From contig ML677343.1 of NCBI GenBank assembly GCA_007922305.1, positions 30,135,739-30,199,738 on the forward strand: a DNA stretch of 64,000 nt, in the 5' to 3' direction. The stretch is from Dermatemys mawii (Eukaryota > Chordata > Testudines > Dermatemydidae). Each line of letters starts with the position of its first letter. The stretch's first letter is position 1. The position numbers were made by a program, and so were the translations under genes. The notes under the pieces were generated by a model. It was not told the origin of the DNA, searched no databases, and was given only the letters and a program-made list of their open reading frames with translations. Shown piece after piece: positions 11,719 to 22,769 of this stretch.

Positions 11719-11832
11719 CTTAGGAATAAGATAGATAGATAGACAGATGGATGGATGGAGGGGGTATATGGAGATAGATAGATAGATGTGGTATATGAGG
11801 ATGAATGTATAGATAGATTGATTGATAGATAG
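11719..11832 (+). repeat. GATA/GGAT-rich microsatellite
   Basis: Interrupted runs of GATA, GATG and GATT units (for example AGATAGATAGATAG at about 11720 and 11774) make up a compound tetranucleotide repeat. Confidence 0.95.
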
Positions 11833-11940
11833 GGTTCTCAACCTGAGGGTTGGGACCCCCAAAGGGGACACAAACAGGAATCAGGGTCTTCTAACATCCC
11901 TGCTCTTCCTATATGACAGAAAAGGAGCAGGGTCCCGGGT
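11825..11940 (+). repeat. Interspersed repeat remnant (class uncertain)
   Basis: GGGTTCTCAACCTGAGGGTT and GGGACCCCCAAAGGGGACAC resemble a widespread reptilian element with that opening, possibly a DNA transposon relic. Only about 100 bp is recognisable. Confidence 0.4.
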
Positions 11941-12121
11941 AGATGTGGGGTTGATGGGAGGTGATGCCCTGCCTGGAAGGGGCTGACAGCTGCTGGGTAG
12001 GACAGATGGATGAGAGGAGTAACTCCGCTGTAGTTATTACCCAGGCCACCTTAGCAAGGACCCTGGCAGCGCGTGGGGTTGCCCTGCTCCGGCAGGAGAA
12101 GCTGGGCAATTCTTTCCCAGT

Positions 12122-12143
12122 GGAGGAGGAGGAGGAGGAGGAG
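12122..12143 (+). repeat. (GGA)7 microsatellite
   Basis: Seven uninterrupted GGA triplets. Confidence 0.95.
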
Positions 12144-12419
12144 TGGTGGAACTTTGCTTCCTCAGGGCCTGCGCCCAGTGTGGGGCAGAGAGAGGAGAGC
12201 AAAGACAAATGAGAATATCCCTGGGTCCCGAGTCAGACACATCCTGCCCCGGCGCAAACAGGGCGGCCGGATTGGCGACACTCCCTCAAACACAGCACTG
12301 CCACCAGAAGGTAGCGGCAGTGCCTCCTCACCACGGCCACGGCACCCCACGGCAGCTTCCCAGGGCTCAGAGCGGCACCGGATGGCCGGGTTTGATTTGC
12401 TGTCTTGGCGCGGCGGCTG

Positions 12420-12800
12420 TGATGATGAAATCCATCATTCCCTGGCCATTAGTGAGTGATCTCCGCCAGTGAGAAGGCAGGACAGGCCCTATTAGGTTTA
12501 AAATAGACGATTCTTCATTTAATGTGGCCTTTCAAAGGCTCCCCATTACCGGCGAAATCTCGGTAACCCAGGCGAAGCAGCTGCTGATGGATCGGCTGCT
12601 CAGCTCCCGATTCTGATTCCTGCATTGCTGATGCGAGTGACTCACCCCTCTAACTTCATGAAGTTATTTCCCTCTGTCTCCTCCGCTCGGCAAAGAGAGG
12701 ATTAAACCCTCAATTGAGTCTTTGTGCGGGGACTGAAGGGCCATATATCATCTGTTAATCCAGTCCCGGCTCCCTCCCAGCTGCATTAGTGGTTCATTGA
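12420..12800. promoter_or_regulatory. AT-rich candidate conserved enhancer
   Basis: An AT-rich island in GC-rich intron with several TAAT/ATTA cores (GCCATTAGTGAG, TTCATTTAATG, GGATTAAACC, TGTTAATCC). It also holds a perfect 16-bp palindrome TAACTTCATGAAGTTA at 12651-12666. Confidence 0.4.
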
Positions 12801-13779
12801 GCGCTGCAGCAATGAATCGCTGAAGCAGCTCTGTCCCAGCCCCATCTCCCAGGGCACTGGATGCTTTGCAAGCGGCCGGAGCTCTTGGACATGGAGGGAG
12901 GCGTTGGGACTTCCTCGGCTGCGAGGACAGGGACAATAGGGCACTGGGACGCCAACAGGCTGGGGGAGCTCTGAGCCGTCCCTCTGCAGGGAAGAGTCAA
13001 GGGAAGGACTGAGTCTCCGCTGGCATGGCCCGGCCTCTTCCCCATTGCATTTGGGGTGATGCGCGGAGAATGGGGGAAGGGCCCTTTCCCTGCCCCGGGC
13101 ATGGAGATGCTGGCTCCCCCTCTAGAGATGGTGTCCACTCCCCCTCGGGAGGCCCCTACCCTCTCGGAGACCCTAGACTAGAGAAACAGGCTCCCAAGCG
13201 CTGGTGTCCCTGGGCTATGCTGTAGCTTGCCCCCAGCTTAGAGCAGGGGCAGAGGGATCCGCGCAGCGCACTGACCCCGGGGTCATGGGACCCAGCGGGG
13301 AGAGCGACGGCAGTCCCCAGTGCTCTCACCCGGCCCGGCTGTGCAGCTCATTGGGAAGCACTGGGGTGCAGGGAGAGCCCCACCCACACCCATGGCTTTT
13401 GGCACAGGGGGTGGGTCACTGATCCCAGCGGGAGGTGGGTGCAGGCAGGAATATCCCACCTCCACCCCAAAGCCAGATGGCCTTGCAGAGAGGAGGACTT
13501 AGGATTTGGGATTGGGGCAGCGATACGAGACCCAGGAGCTGGGGAGGGGAAGGGACACAGTGCCCAGGCGAGGCAGTATTCATGGAGGCAGAGTCCCAGG
13601 GGATCTCAGGGGCGGGTCACGGCGTGAAGGCTGGGTCCTGGCTATCTGTCTGCTCCCCCAGAACCTCCTTGCCCTGTAAAGCACGTGTCCCCTACGGCTC
13701 AGTCTGAAACCATCTCCCTACAGGTCAGTTGCCACTGCAGGAGTGATGATGGAAGATGGGGCGGGCAGAGATGAGGGAG

Positions 13780-13930
13780 TGGGATCGATTCCTGACTCAC
13801 TGCATGACCCTGGAGAAAAATCACTTCTCTGAGCCTCAGTTTCCCCATCTGCAAAATGGGCTTGAGGATACCTGCTTTCCCTTGTAAAGCATGTTGAGGG
13901 CTCCAGATGAGACGTGCTACATATCACTAT
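13780..13930 (+). repeat. MIR-like SINE remnant
   Basis: The motifs GAGCCTCAGTTTCCCCATCT, GCAAAATGGG, TTGTAAAGCATGTTGAGGG and the trailing GACGTGCTACATA follow the order of an amniote MIR core and 3' end. Confidence 0.75.
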
Positions 13931-14689
13931 CACTTCTCTCTCCCAGCGGATAGGGTGCCAAGCTGGGATTGCTCCATCACAGAGTGCCTGTGCAACCTGG
14001 GGCAAGTCACTCAGCCTCTCTGGCCCTCTCTACGGACAAAGAGGATTCGCCCTGCCCCGCCCCTCCTCTCCGGGGGGCTGTGAGTGTGACACCACCTTCC
14101 GGCTCACGCTTAGCAACCATTAACTACTGCCCCTCTGCCAGCCCCCTGGCACCACCGCGTTACAGCTCTGGAAACTGAGTCATACAGCTATAAGGGCCAA
14201 AGCTTCACACTGATCTGCCTGGACCTCTGCAACGGCGCACACTTCCACCGGCTCCAGCCCTGCTCCGCCCAGGGGCTGCGCTGCACAGACTGGCTTGCAA
14301 GGCCGTGGCCCTAAGGGATTTGTACACAGCCGTCCCCTCACGTGAGCTGTGCAAAGGGCAGGGGTGGATCAGGAGAAGGAATGGCTTCTTCTCTCCTTTA
14401 CCATCCTAGTGCATTAAAGCCTATTGTGCATGAGGTAATTACCTCCCCGTCTCCAGGTGGGACGCGGCTACGCAAGACGAGAAACCAGACCTGGTAACCT
14501 GTACTTTAAAAAGGTCACTTCTTACGAGGCAGCCAACTAGGAGGGGAAAAATCGAGTCAGCAGCCGAGAGGGGGAAGGCTGAGAGAAGGCACTGCGGGCC
14601 CCCTGCCCCTCCCAAAGCATTGGCAGAGGGTTCGGCTTTGTGGGATCTCAGCTGGGATTAGCGCGTGCGTCCCTAGAAGCACCAAGAGT

Positions 14690-14820
14690 TTTGCTTTCCT
14701 TCCCCTCTCGTCTTTGTGCTTTAATTAGTATTTCCAAGTGGTGTAATCCCTCCGGGAACCCGCCGTAAAATACAGGCGAGGAGAACCACTAACGATGATT
14801 CTTAATTAGCAAGCGCTTCC
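14690..14820. promoter_or_regulatory. AT-rich candidate conserved enhancer
   Basis: GCTTTAATTAGTATTTCC, GTGTAATCCC and TTCTTAATTAGCAAGC give homeodomain (TAATTA) and TAATCC sites within 110 bp of otherwise GC-rich DNA. Confidence 0.35.
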
Positions 14821-15401
14821 TACCCAGCTTGTAGCCTGGGCACGGGGCCGGGGGGGAGAGACAGGAAGGGAAGCCCAGGACAAACCAAGTAGGGTTGGGG
14901 TGCCGGGAGCTACAGGGCTAGGGGCTGCTTGGCGGGTGTATATTTACTGCAGGCTGCATGGAGATTAGAGACAAAGGCTGCCCCGCTCCCACCACCTTCT
15001 ATCACCCTGGGCACTGGAACCAAAAACATTTGGCTTGAGAGCAAAGTTCCCACCAGTCTCCTTCTGTGCACGGTATCAGCTACACACACAAAGCAAACAG
15101 CGCTGTGCACACATGTGGCTTTGTCCTCTGAGTTGGCATACACGGCACACACCCCTGCGGAGAGTCAACACATTCTTGTGGCACTGGATAAGGAACTGCT
15201 GCACCAGGTCAGATCTCTGGCCCCTGGACTCTGGCATCCCATGGGGCCGGTTGCTTTGGAGGAAGGTGTAAGATGCCTGCACTGATGGGACAAACCTGCC
15301 TGCAGGAAGAATTCCCTCCTGACCCCAAAAGTTAGAGGCCAGTTTATGCCCTGAAGCAGGAGAGTGTCTGTCCCTCAGACGATTCAAGCGTGTGCATGTA
15401 A

Positions 15402-15426
15402 ACACACACACACACACACACACACA
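15402..15426 (+). repeat. (CA)n microsatellite next to the splice donor of a GSE1 exon
   Basis: About 12 AC units. On the transcribed minus strand it is (TG)n, beginning within about 7 nt of the donor GTAACATG. Confidence 0.95.
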
Positions 15427-15432
15427 TGTTAC

Positions 15433-15632
15433 CTGTCTGCCTTCGCTTCTCCAGACCCCATTCACTGTTTTCGTCGGGGCGATGGTCACCACGGGGGGCG
15501 TGCTAGGCACACTGTGCCCCCCAGGGGGAACGATGATGGGGCCCATGGATCCTCGCTTGGGCGTGCTGGCAGGGGAGCTGTGGTTGGTGGCTGGCGAGGA
15601 GACGGGGGAAGACTCGCTGCTTATCGAAGACC
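15433..15632 (-). CDS. GSE1: GSE1 exon, residues ~76-142
   Basis: This 200-nt exon has acceptor TTTAAAG and donor CAG-GTAACATG. Two bases finish Gly76, then 66 codons run from SSISSESSPVSSPATNHSS to TVNGVWRSEGRQ and end exactly on a codon (phase 0). The Ser-rich SPVSSPATNHSSPASTPKR block followed by GPIIVPPGGHSVPSTPPVV is characteristic of GSE1 and of no other family I know. No folded domain is evident; this is a disordered linker with many Ser/Thr-Pro sites. The donor is followed almost at once by a (TG)12 tract on the transcribed strand, a feature that could modulate inclusion of this exon. Confidence 0.95.
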
Positions 15633-16292
15633 CTTTAAAGAAACCAAGAGAGGGGATCAGAAGGGAAACCTTTCACACACCCATTACACCTCATTGACAA
15701 CGTCACCCATTATACCTCATTGACAACAGCCTTTTCCCTGGGGCGCCAGGCTGTGGGTTTGGGGCACCATTAGCCGAGTCAGAGACGACAAACTGGGCGA
15801 GCGGATCACATCAGAGCCACTGACCTCTCTGAACAGGAGCATCCAAGAGCACATCACGAAGGCCCCATCTGCGCGGTGCTGAGGGATTCCTGTGAGCTAC
15901 TTCACACCCACAACGGCCACTGACTGCCCTGGGGATTGAGCCTGGAGCGAGGGGAGGAAAGGCCCTCCGAGTACTATGAGGGCCACCAGCTATCCTAGTC
16001 CAGTGTCGTGGCCACCACTGGAGCCTTGCCTGGTGGTCCAGAGAATATAATCACCAAGCCAGCTCTAGGGCAGGAGGGAAAAGGGCCAGGCGGGGACCTC
16101 TCTCTCATCAAACAGGCCTCCGAATAAAATGCTGGGTGAATCCCAGGGCCGGTAGAACCCAGGCCCCACAGAGACCAGCACAAGACACCCCCGCATCGCA
16201 ATGCCGCTGTGTGGGGGAGACTCCCAGCAGGCAGCAGCTCTGCCCCAACAAGGCAGAGAACCCCCATGCTGGGCTGAGCGGATCTTTGCCAT

Positions 16293-16400
16293 CCCGGAGG
16301 GGAGGGACAGGGGGAGACGGAGGAAGATCCCGGAGGGGCGGGACGGGGGGAGACGGAGGAAGATCCCNNNNNNNNNNGGGACGGGGGGAGATGGATGAAA
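16293..16400 (+). repeat. 36-bp minisatellite with an assembly gap
   Basis: Two full 36-bp units start at 16293 and 16329 (CCCGGAGGGG..GACGGAGGAAGAT). A third begins at 16365 and is interrupted by ten Ns (16368-16377), after which the unit resumes (GGGACGGGGGGAGATGG). The true copy number is unknown. Confidence 0.9.
16368..16377. other. Assembly gap (10 N)
   Basis: Run of ten Ns inside the 36-bp minisatellite; a placeholder length is likely. Confidence 0.99.
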
Positions 16401-16959
16401 GCAACCTCAGGACTTGTCTACCCAGGGCAATTTTCCGGCATCATTATAGTTCCACACACCCTTACATCCCATGTCACTCTGGAAGCGGTACAGACACCAG
16501 TGGCACAAGAGCACCTGTTGCGGGGGAGAGGTTTGTAGCAGCAAGGTGGGTAAATCTCCCAGGGGGCTAAAAAGGGATCCGTGCAGCAGATTTACTGTGC
16601 ATGTCTGAGGACCTATTAACACCCCTCTTCCCCGACCCCCCACCAGAAGATCCAGCAGCCAAAGGACGCAGAAGCCATGTTTGTTTTCAAACAGGCTCTA
16701 CTTTGCTTGGCTTAGACTAATGACCCTTTGCTCTGGGCTGCCCGAATGGCTGTTGTGCTTCACCCCAGAGGTGGCCGCATTGTTGTGGCGGAGGCACTCC
16801 ACCACAGTCAGGGCATAATGTATATCATGGCAATGAGTCTTGATGGCTGGTGCTCTTAATAAGAGCCCGTCACTCCTGCCCAGCCCACCAAAGCTGGCTC
16901 CCGGCCCACGGCGAGAGAGGCTCCGTGGGGAGCAGGATGAACGGGCGGGAGATGTGCTG

Positions 16960-17130
16960 CCGCTGAAAGGGGTCAGAGGCATCAAAAAAGCCATTAGCTG
17001 TTTATTTATAATTCAATCCCCCTTTATTCAGCACGCGGCGCTGTCTGTGAGTGATGTGCCGGGCAGCCATTCGCTTCTCATTAGGGAGCATCCTCTTAGC
17101 GTTAAAAGGCTTTGCCACACGCAGCTTAAA
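16960..17130. promoter_or_regulatory. AT-rich candidate regulatory island
   Basis: GCCATTAGCTGTTTATTTAT and AATTCAATCCCCCTTTATTC lie in GC-rich surroundings, with no repeat identity and no exon. Weak evidence. Confidence 0.3.
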
Positions 17131-18689
17131 TGGCCCGAAATGGATCCTCTCTTGTCAGTCCCCTGGGAATAGCTCGGCAACACTCCCCTCCTGCCTCCCC
17201 GGCAGGGGCCGCTGCCTGAGGATTCTGCCCCTCGTCCTCTCCCCCAGGGCTAGGCACAGTTGGGAAGCAGGTCCGTTGCTGGGGGGATGGGAAGGCTGGA
17301 GTGCCCGACCTACTGCATCCAAATGACCCTGGTTTTACAGCCCCAAGCCCCGATGCGGTGGAGGGATTTTCAAGGCCCTCTGCCCAGTCGTGGGGGCTTG
17401 AGAGCGCTTGGAAAAATCAGCTCTCAAACACACAGGGGTCACCAGGGCTGCTCCATGATGCGGCTGTGTCTGGGCAGCCTCACATCACACATCTCCCCAG
17501 TGAGCAGCCCGCGGCGCCAGTCCTGGGAAGGAACAGCCGGCTGGGGTGGTGACAGCAGAGGGGAATATCTCCCCTAACAGCCTTTGCTCCGGACCGTGGG
17601 CTCTTTCTCCAGAGCCCCTGCAAACGCTCCATTCCCCGAGCACCATGCTCAAGGCAGTTCTCTCGCACGGCCAACGGAGAGGCTAAAATGTGCCTCCCAG
17701 TTCTCTCCGCAGCCCTTCGGTGTCCTCCGGTGCCATGTCTAATCTGCCACGGGGCCATGAGAGGTCGCGGGTGCTACTGTCGTGAGCCGCTCACTGAGTT
17801 ACTCTTGTGCTTTGGGAGTCGAAGATGCTGCTTTCGGAGATGAAGATCCTCGGTTCAAATCTCAGCAAGGATAACTGAGCCGGCTTCCATGCCCTCTCCA
17901 GCGGAGCGACAAGAGCTCAGCAGCAGGCTGCAGTAATTTACAAATATGGTGGGGCAGTCATTTCAGATTTGGCTCTCCAAGTCAGCCCCTCCGCTCCCCT
18001 GCTGACCCTCCTGCAAGGGATTATGACTGCGGCAAACCCCCCCGCTCCTCACAACAAACCCAGCTAGCAATGCCATACTAGGTAAAAGAGGAAACTCATT
18101 CCTTCCTGACCTCCACAGTGATCATCCCATGCCCTGAAGCATGGAGATTAGATTAACACAGAGAATTGCAAGCTTTATCGCTGCTCAGAAAGCATTCCAG
18201 TCCCTTTTAAAACCCTGCTACGCTATTTAACTCAGTAACTCCGTGTGGCTGAATACATGCCGTATGAGGACGTGTGTCCTTTCCAGGGGCACCCAGTCTA
18301 CAGCACGCCACCCCCCACGCAGGCAAAGCTGGGGCAGCTACAGACGCCTAATGCAAAGTCCTGACATTCCAGCACTGAGCCAATGTGAGAATTTTTCCAG
18401 CCCTGAGCTTGGCTAACTTTGAGCGGCATGGACATTCGTCTCTGGTGCTGGAGTCGGGAAAGGGGGATCAGGGATGCCAAGCATGCGCAAAAGGGTGCCG
18501 TTTGCATGGTGCCAGCACCCGCTGCCGAGGACGCCTGCCGCTGCATGCAAGCAGGGGCACCATGACCCGGGAGGGTGACCGCTTTCTTTCAAGAGAAATT
18601 AGCCAACACTTGCAGTCGAGGCTGCAAAAGTTACTCTTGAGTGAGCACCAGCACTCGCAGATGCAGGCACTGGGATAAATCGAGTCGCT

Positions 18690-18800
18690 CTGTGTAACCC
18701 TTGGGCAAGGCTCCGGCATTATTTGCATAATACATCTGTATTTTAAATTATACCCACCCCGGGGATGCCGGTGATATTTGCAAGGGAAAAATAAAACCTC
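18690..18800. promoter_or_regulatory. AT-rich island with a POU octamer
   Basis: A perfect ATTTGCAT octamer at 18721-18728 is followed by CATAATACATCTGTATTTTA and AATTATACC. Confidence 0.4.
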
Positions 18801-19249
18801 CGAAATGGAATGAAAGTACCGAGAGCAATGCATAGAGAAGAGAAAGGCTGGGACAGAAATACAAATGGGATGCTAACTAGGGCACGCAGAGCTCATCGTG
18901 TGCTTCACTGCAACCTGCTCGCATGTAAAAAGGAGCAAGGCCAGGCCAGGCTCTGTGAATTTTGTGCTCCTGAAAGATGTCCACTGTATGGCCGTGGAGA
19001 CAGAAGCCGGAGCAGCGTGGGCTGCAGTGACCCCACGTCGCTCTACGGGGACCACTTCTGGTGACCATTCAGTCCTTGGCTCCTCGGCTCAGCCAGTCAA
19101 CCAGGGGCCAAATTCTCTGCTGGGGGAAATAGGCCAACAACGTCAATGACGCTGCGTCCATTTTCGTCACAGTTTGCTAACTAGCACCAATCCTGAGAGT
19201 GGGTTTAGCTGTATCCCCAGCGGGAAGGAGACGGAGGCTGCTGTCGGAC

Positions 19250-19335
19250 AGCAGGTGTCCCGGCTGGCCTGGGCTGGATACAAACCGGGTGACACAGAGG
19301 TGAAAGGCTCCGCAACTCGGTCCGACTCCCCCAGT
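19250..19335 (-). repeat. tRNA-derived SINE head, antisense (probable)
   Basis: GGATACAAACCGGGTGACAC and GAGGTGAAAGGCTCCGCAAC match the antisense A/B-box region of tRNA-derived SINEs. Short and degraded. Confidence 0.45.
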
Positions 19336-19539
19336 GCACGTGGGCCCGGCATGGCTATCCGGGCAGGCTTGGGGATGGGGGAATGAAGGGGTGAGTGGCG
19401 GACGAATCCTACCCAATGGCGGTGTGCGGAGAGGCGTTATTAGTGGCCGAGCCCTATTAATTATTCCTGAGTCGCTTTGGGAGAGAAAGGCTGCCCATGA
19501 CAAAGGAGGCGGCCGATACGGATTTGACATCCTCTGAGG

Positions 19540-19800
19540 TCTGTCTTGTCAGCGCAAGGCCAACAACAATTAGCACCTAATCCCCTCTGAGCTGGGAAGC
19601 CATTACTCACCACGCGATAGCGTTAACAATCAATACCGCCACAATGAGCCGGGCAATTAATGAAGCTAAAGTCTTACTTCAGAACCTTAATTCTCGCTGT
19701 GTGGCTTTAAACGGGAGGGTTTGTGATCGTTATAATTAACTGGTGCTATTCAGCCAGGAGTTAGTCAATGAAACTAATCTGGATTGGAGGTGACAAGATG
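19540..19800. promoter_or_regulatory. AT-rich candidate enhancer with many homeodomain cores
   Basis: At least six ATTA/TAAT cores in 260 bp (CAACAATTAGC, CACCTAATCCCC, GGCAATTAATGAAG, CCTTAATTCTC, TTATAATTAACTGG, AAACTAATCTGG). There is no repeat identity and no exon. This is the strongest of the islands by motif density. Confidence 0.45.
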
Positions 19801-20239
19801 CACAGTGTGACGGTGTCACCTTTGTTGTCTGACCTCCTGCTTTCCGCTCAGTGATAGCAGATTAGCAGCCAGGCTGACAGGCAAATGTAATTAACAGCTG
19901 AGACCCTGCAGAAGGAGAAAAAACCAGAGATCTGAACCAGCGAAGCCCACAATCGGCTGAGGAGCTTTGGGGATTTCTTTGCGCCTCTCTCTCGGAATAA
20001 ATTTGCTCCTTGATTAGGCAAGAAAAGATGCAGATTTCTGTCCAGCCAAGAAAGGCGTCGGGGACCCTGCAAAGGTCCGAGTTATGAATGACTCACTCGG
20101 CAAAGCCATCCAGTGTCTTTCCCCTCTAGCAAAGCCAACCACAGCTAGGAGCATTCGCATTAAAGGCAAAACTAGTCACCTTCTGCCAGCAAGTAACGCG
20201 GCTCACTGAAGACGCGCTCTTTTTCCAGCTTCTTACGTG

Positions 20240-20330
20240 GATAAAGCAAGGGCCTGGGAATCAGGACACCTGGGTTCATGCCCACCTGGGGCAAGTCCTT
20301 AACTTTCTCACGCTCCTGTTGAACTCTCTG
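20240..20330 (+). repeat. MIR-like SINE head/core
   Basis: It contains GGGAATCAGGACACCTGGGT, TCATGCC and GGGGCAAGTCCTTAACTTTC, typical of the MIR core; the 3' end is missing. Confidence 0.6.
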
Positions 20331-21629
20331 TAGAATAGACCACTAGAGCTCCGATCGACACCCTGGTCTGGGCGCTTGGTTGGCCTTGCCTGGGTGAGAA
20401 CAGCCCCCCTGCAAAGCCTCACTTGGCTTATGGCGTCCGCACTGGTGCTGCGCTCACCTGTGAATGTTGCTAGGGCTTCTGGGGGCACATCGCCCAGTTC
20501 CCAGCACAGCCGTGAGCTGAACCTTTGCCAGCGAGCTGGGGGAGAACTCATCTCTCTGGCCGGGCACACGGGGGAAGGCACTGCAGGGCTATCGGCATTC
20601 AAGAGGGATTTAGCCGGTGTCGTCTCTGCAGTGGGCGGGTACCAGCCCAGGTCTCGCCTATACCCCCAGCTAGCCAAACCCCCAAGCCCGGCCGAGGGGG
20701 GTGGGTTGGGGTAACACCCGGGGAAGAGCCTGGGTTAACTCTGCAGTGAAGGGATGGCTTCGGCGGGGAGGGGCCTGAGCCAAAGCCCACTGGGTCAGCT
20801 CCTAATGCAGCGGGTTTGACATGGGCCAGGCTTAGAGCCCAGCAGGGCCGGTCCAGCCCTCCGGGAAAGACAAAGTTCTCCATGCTGTGTTCTGGCTGTG
20901 CATGAGGAGCGTGGTACTTTGGGGGCTCCGTTGTGCACTGCGCCGGCTGCATCCTCACGCCCCACGGTCCTCGCAAGGACGGAGACGCTGCAGGGGTCCG
21001 TGGGAACCTGCAGTCTAAAGGTGAGGGAGCGCTGGGCCCACATGGGATCGGCTTGTCCTGCCCCACGGGAAGCTGTAGCGGGGAGCACAAGGGGGCTGTG
21101 TAGGCAAAGCCTTAAGCGGCACACTGAGACCACACTAGCGTAACCCACACCTAACCAGCCAGAGTGACTCCCCAGGCTGTTCCTTCCAGGCCAGACACAT
21201 GGCAGCGCACGCTCCAGGGAAGCGCGGGTGCTTAGCACCCAACAGGGTCGGGCCTTAAAATGCAGCAGAAACAGCAACGGACAAGCAGGCCCCTACAAGA
21301 ACCCAGCAGCATTTCACTGGGACTGGGAGAGGCTGGAAACCGGCCCAGCCTGAGGAGCACACTGGGCCAGATTCTGATCGCAGCGACGCCCTGTAAAAGA
21401 GGCACAAGCCCCCAGTGGCCAGCGTGGCCCCTCAGGGTTCACACCAGGGAGACTGGGATCCAAGCCAGGCCCTGTCTCCAGCCAGCTCCATTCTGGTGAG
21501 CATCCAGAACCCTGCTCCGTACCCAGCCTCCCCGAGCACAGATCCCTGGCCAGCTTTACTCTCAGCAATGCAGTGAGGATGGACTGGGCGGTCTCTATCC
21601 TGGAGAACAGCAGCAGCGTGGGGGCGGCT

Positions 21630-21870
21630 CTACACAGCCCAGGCCCTGAGGCTCAGCTCTGAGGCTGATCATCTGTGTTACAGTAACACCCAGAGGTTCC
21701 AGCTGAGACCCGGCCCCTGCTGCGCCAGGAGCTGCACAAACACATAGTCACTGCCCAGCCACCTTACAATCTCAGCAGAGGGAAAAGAGAGAGCAGGTCA
21801 CCAGATCCCAGGGCTCCTGAGTCGCAGGCCAACGTCCCACCCACCAGAGCGGTGTAGCTCTCTGGCCTGG
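21630..21870 (-). repeat. Old amniote repeat plus SINE head remnant
   Basis: GTAACACCCAGAGGTTCCAG, CTGCGCCAGGAGCTGCACAA, ACACATAGTCACTGCCCAGC and CTTACAATCTCAGCAGAG form a pattern common in reptilian genomes. It is followed by CCAGGGCTCCTGAGTCGCAG, an antisense SINE head. Class assignment is uncertain. Confidence 0.5.
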
Positions 21871-22106
21871 ACACACACCCAGAGCTCTGACATGTCCCTC
21901 CAGTTCCCATGACAGACCCTTCCTTCCTGGAGGTTCATATCCCTTTAACAGATTCACGCAACACCAACGAGGAGGGAAAAAAATGACTTTGAACTCTGCG
22001 CTGAATCTCCAAGCGCCCGGAACTCAATTAACATCCATTTGATATCAGTAACGATGTTAAGCAGCTCCCTGTCTCTGGATGCGGCTGGCTCCCGGCGTGG
22101 CTGGCT

Positions 22107-22122
22107 CACACACACACACACG
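22107..22122 (+). repeat. (CA)n microsatellite, short
   Basis: Eight CA units within CTCACACACACACACACGC. Confidence 0.85.
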
Positions 22123-22482
22123 CAAGCCTTTTCCCACAGCTTCTGAGCCTGCCTGGCCTCTTCCTTAGAGATGAGAGAGAAAGAAATTGCAAGAGAAACC
22201 ATGTCGCTTTAATCCCCACCGGGCACGGTGCCCCTGGTTAGCTCTTGTTTTCCCCTTAAAGTTGTGTTTCAGCTTGAGCCAAGCCATTGACTAGGAGAGA
22301 GAAAATCCTACGCAAAAGGCTTCAGTGGCTATTCCAGCTGAATAGGGAGCAGGGGGGCTAGACCTGGCACACAGAGCTCCTTGTACTGGGACTGGGGAGC
22401 GGGCTTCTGGGGAAACTTGGCGGGTGACTTTGGTGCCCATGAAAGTGAGGAACGAGCAGCGTTGGCTCCAGCCAGAGACCTG

Positions 22483-22666
22483 CAAGACAGCCGCCCTCGC
22501 TCTCCCAATGCACCAGCCCTGCCAGGCCCAAGACAGCCGCCCTCGCTCCTCCAATGCACCAGCCCTGCCAGGCCCAAGACAGCCGCCCTCGCTCCTCCAA
22601 TGCACCAGTCCTGCCAGGCCCAAGACAGCCGCCCTCGCTCCTCCAATGAACCAGCCCTGCCCTGCA
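22483..22666 (+). repeat. 46-bp minisatellite, four copies
   Basis: Units start at 22483, 22529, 22575 and 22621, each CAAGACAGCCGCCCTCGCTC followed by CTCCAATGCACCAGCCCTGC and CAGGCC. They are nearly identical. Because 46 is not a multiple of three, open frames across it are artefacts of the repeat. Confidence 0.97.
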
Positions 22667-22737
22667 GTGCCCCAGCGCCCCAGGCCCGGCCTCCCAGAGA
22701 AGAAAACGCTCCAGCTCAGAACCAGGAGGTGGCTTCA

Positions 22738-22769
22738 CGATGTGAATAAACATCGATGTGAATAAACAT
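22738..22769 (+). repeat. Perfect 16-bp tandem duplication
   Basis: CGATGTGAATAAACAT occurs twice in direct succession. Confidence 0.97.

Larger units (their letters stand above)
6413..15432 (-). other. GSE1: GSE1 intron (9.0 kb)
   Basis: This intron contains a locally duplicated ~60-bp block (7225-7443), a SINE remnant near 8160-8290, a CR1 3' end (9150-9358), a GATA-rich microsatellite (11719-11832), a GGA repeat (12122-12143), a MIR-like element (13780-13930) and two AT-rich candidate enhancers (12420-12800, 14690-14820). No further exon fits the phases of the flanking exons. Confidence 0.8.

Noticed and set aside
17800..17880. tRNA-like segment with GGTTCAAATCTC resembling a B box
   Set aside because: No matching acceptor stem or anticodon arm could be drawn; more likely a SINE head relic.
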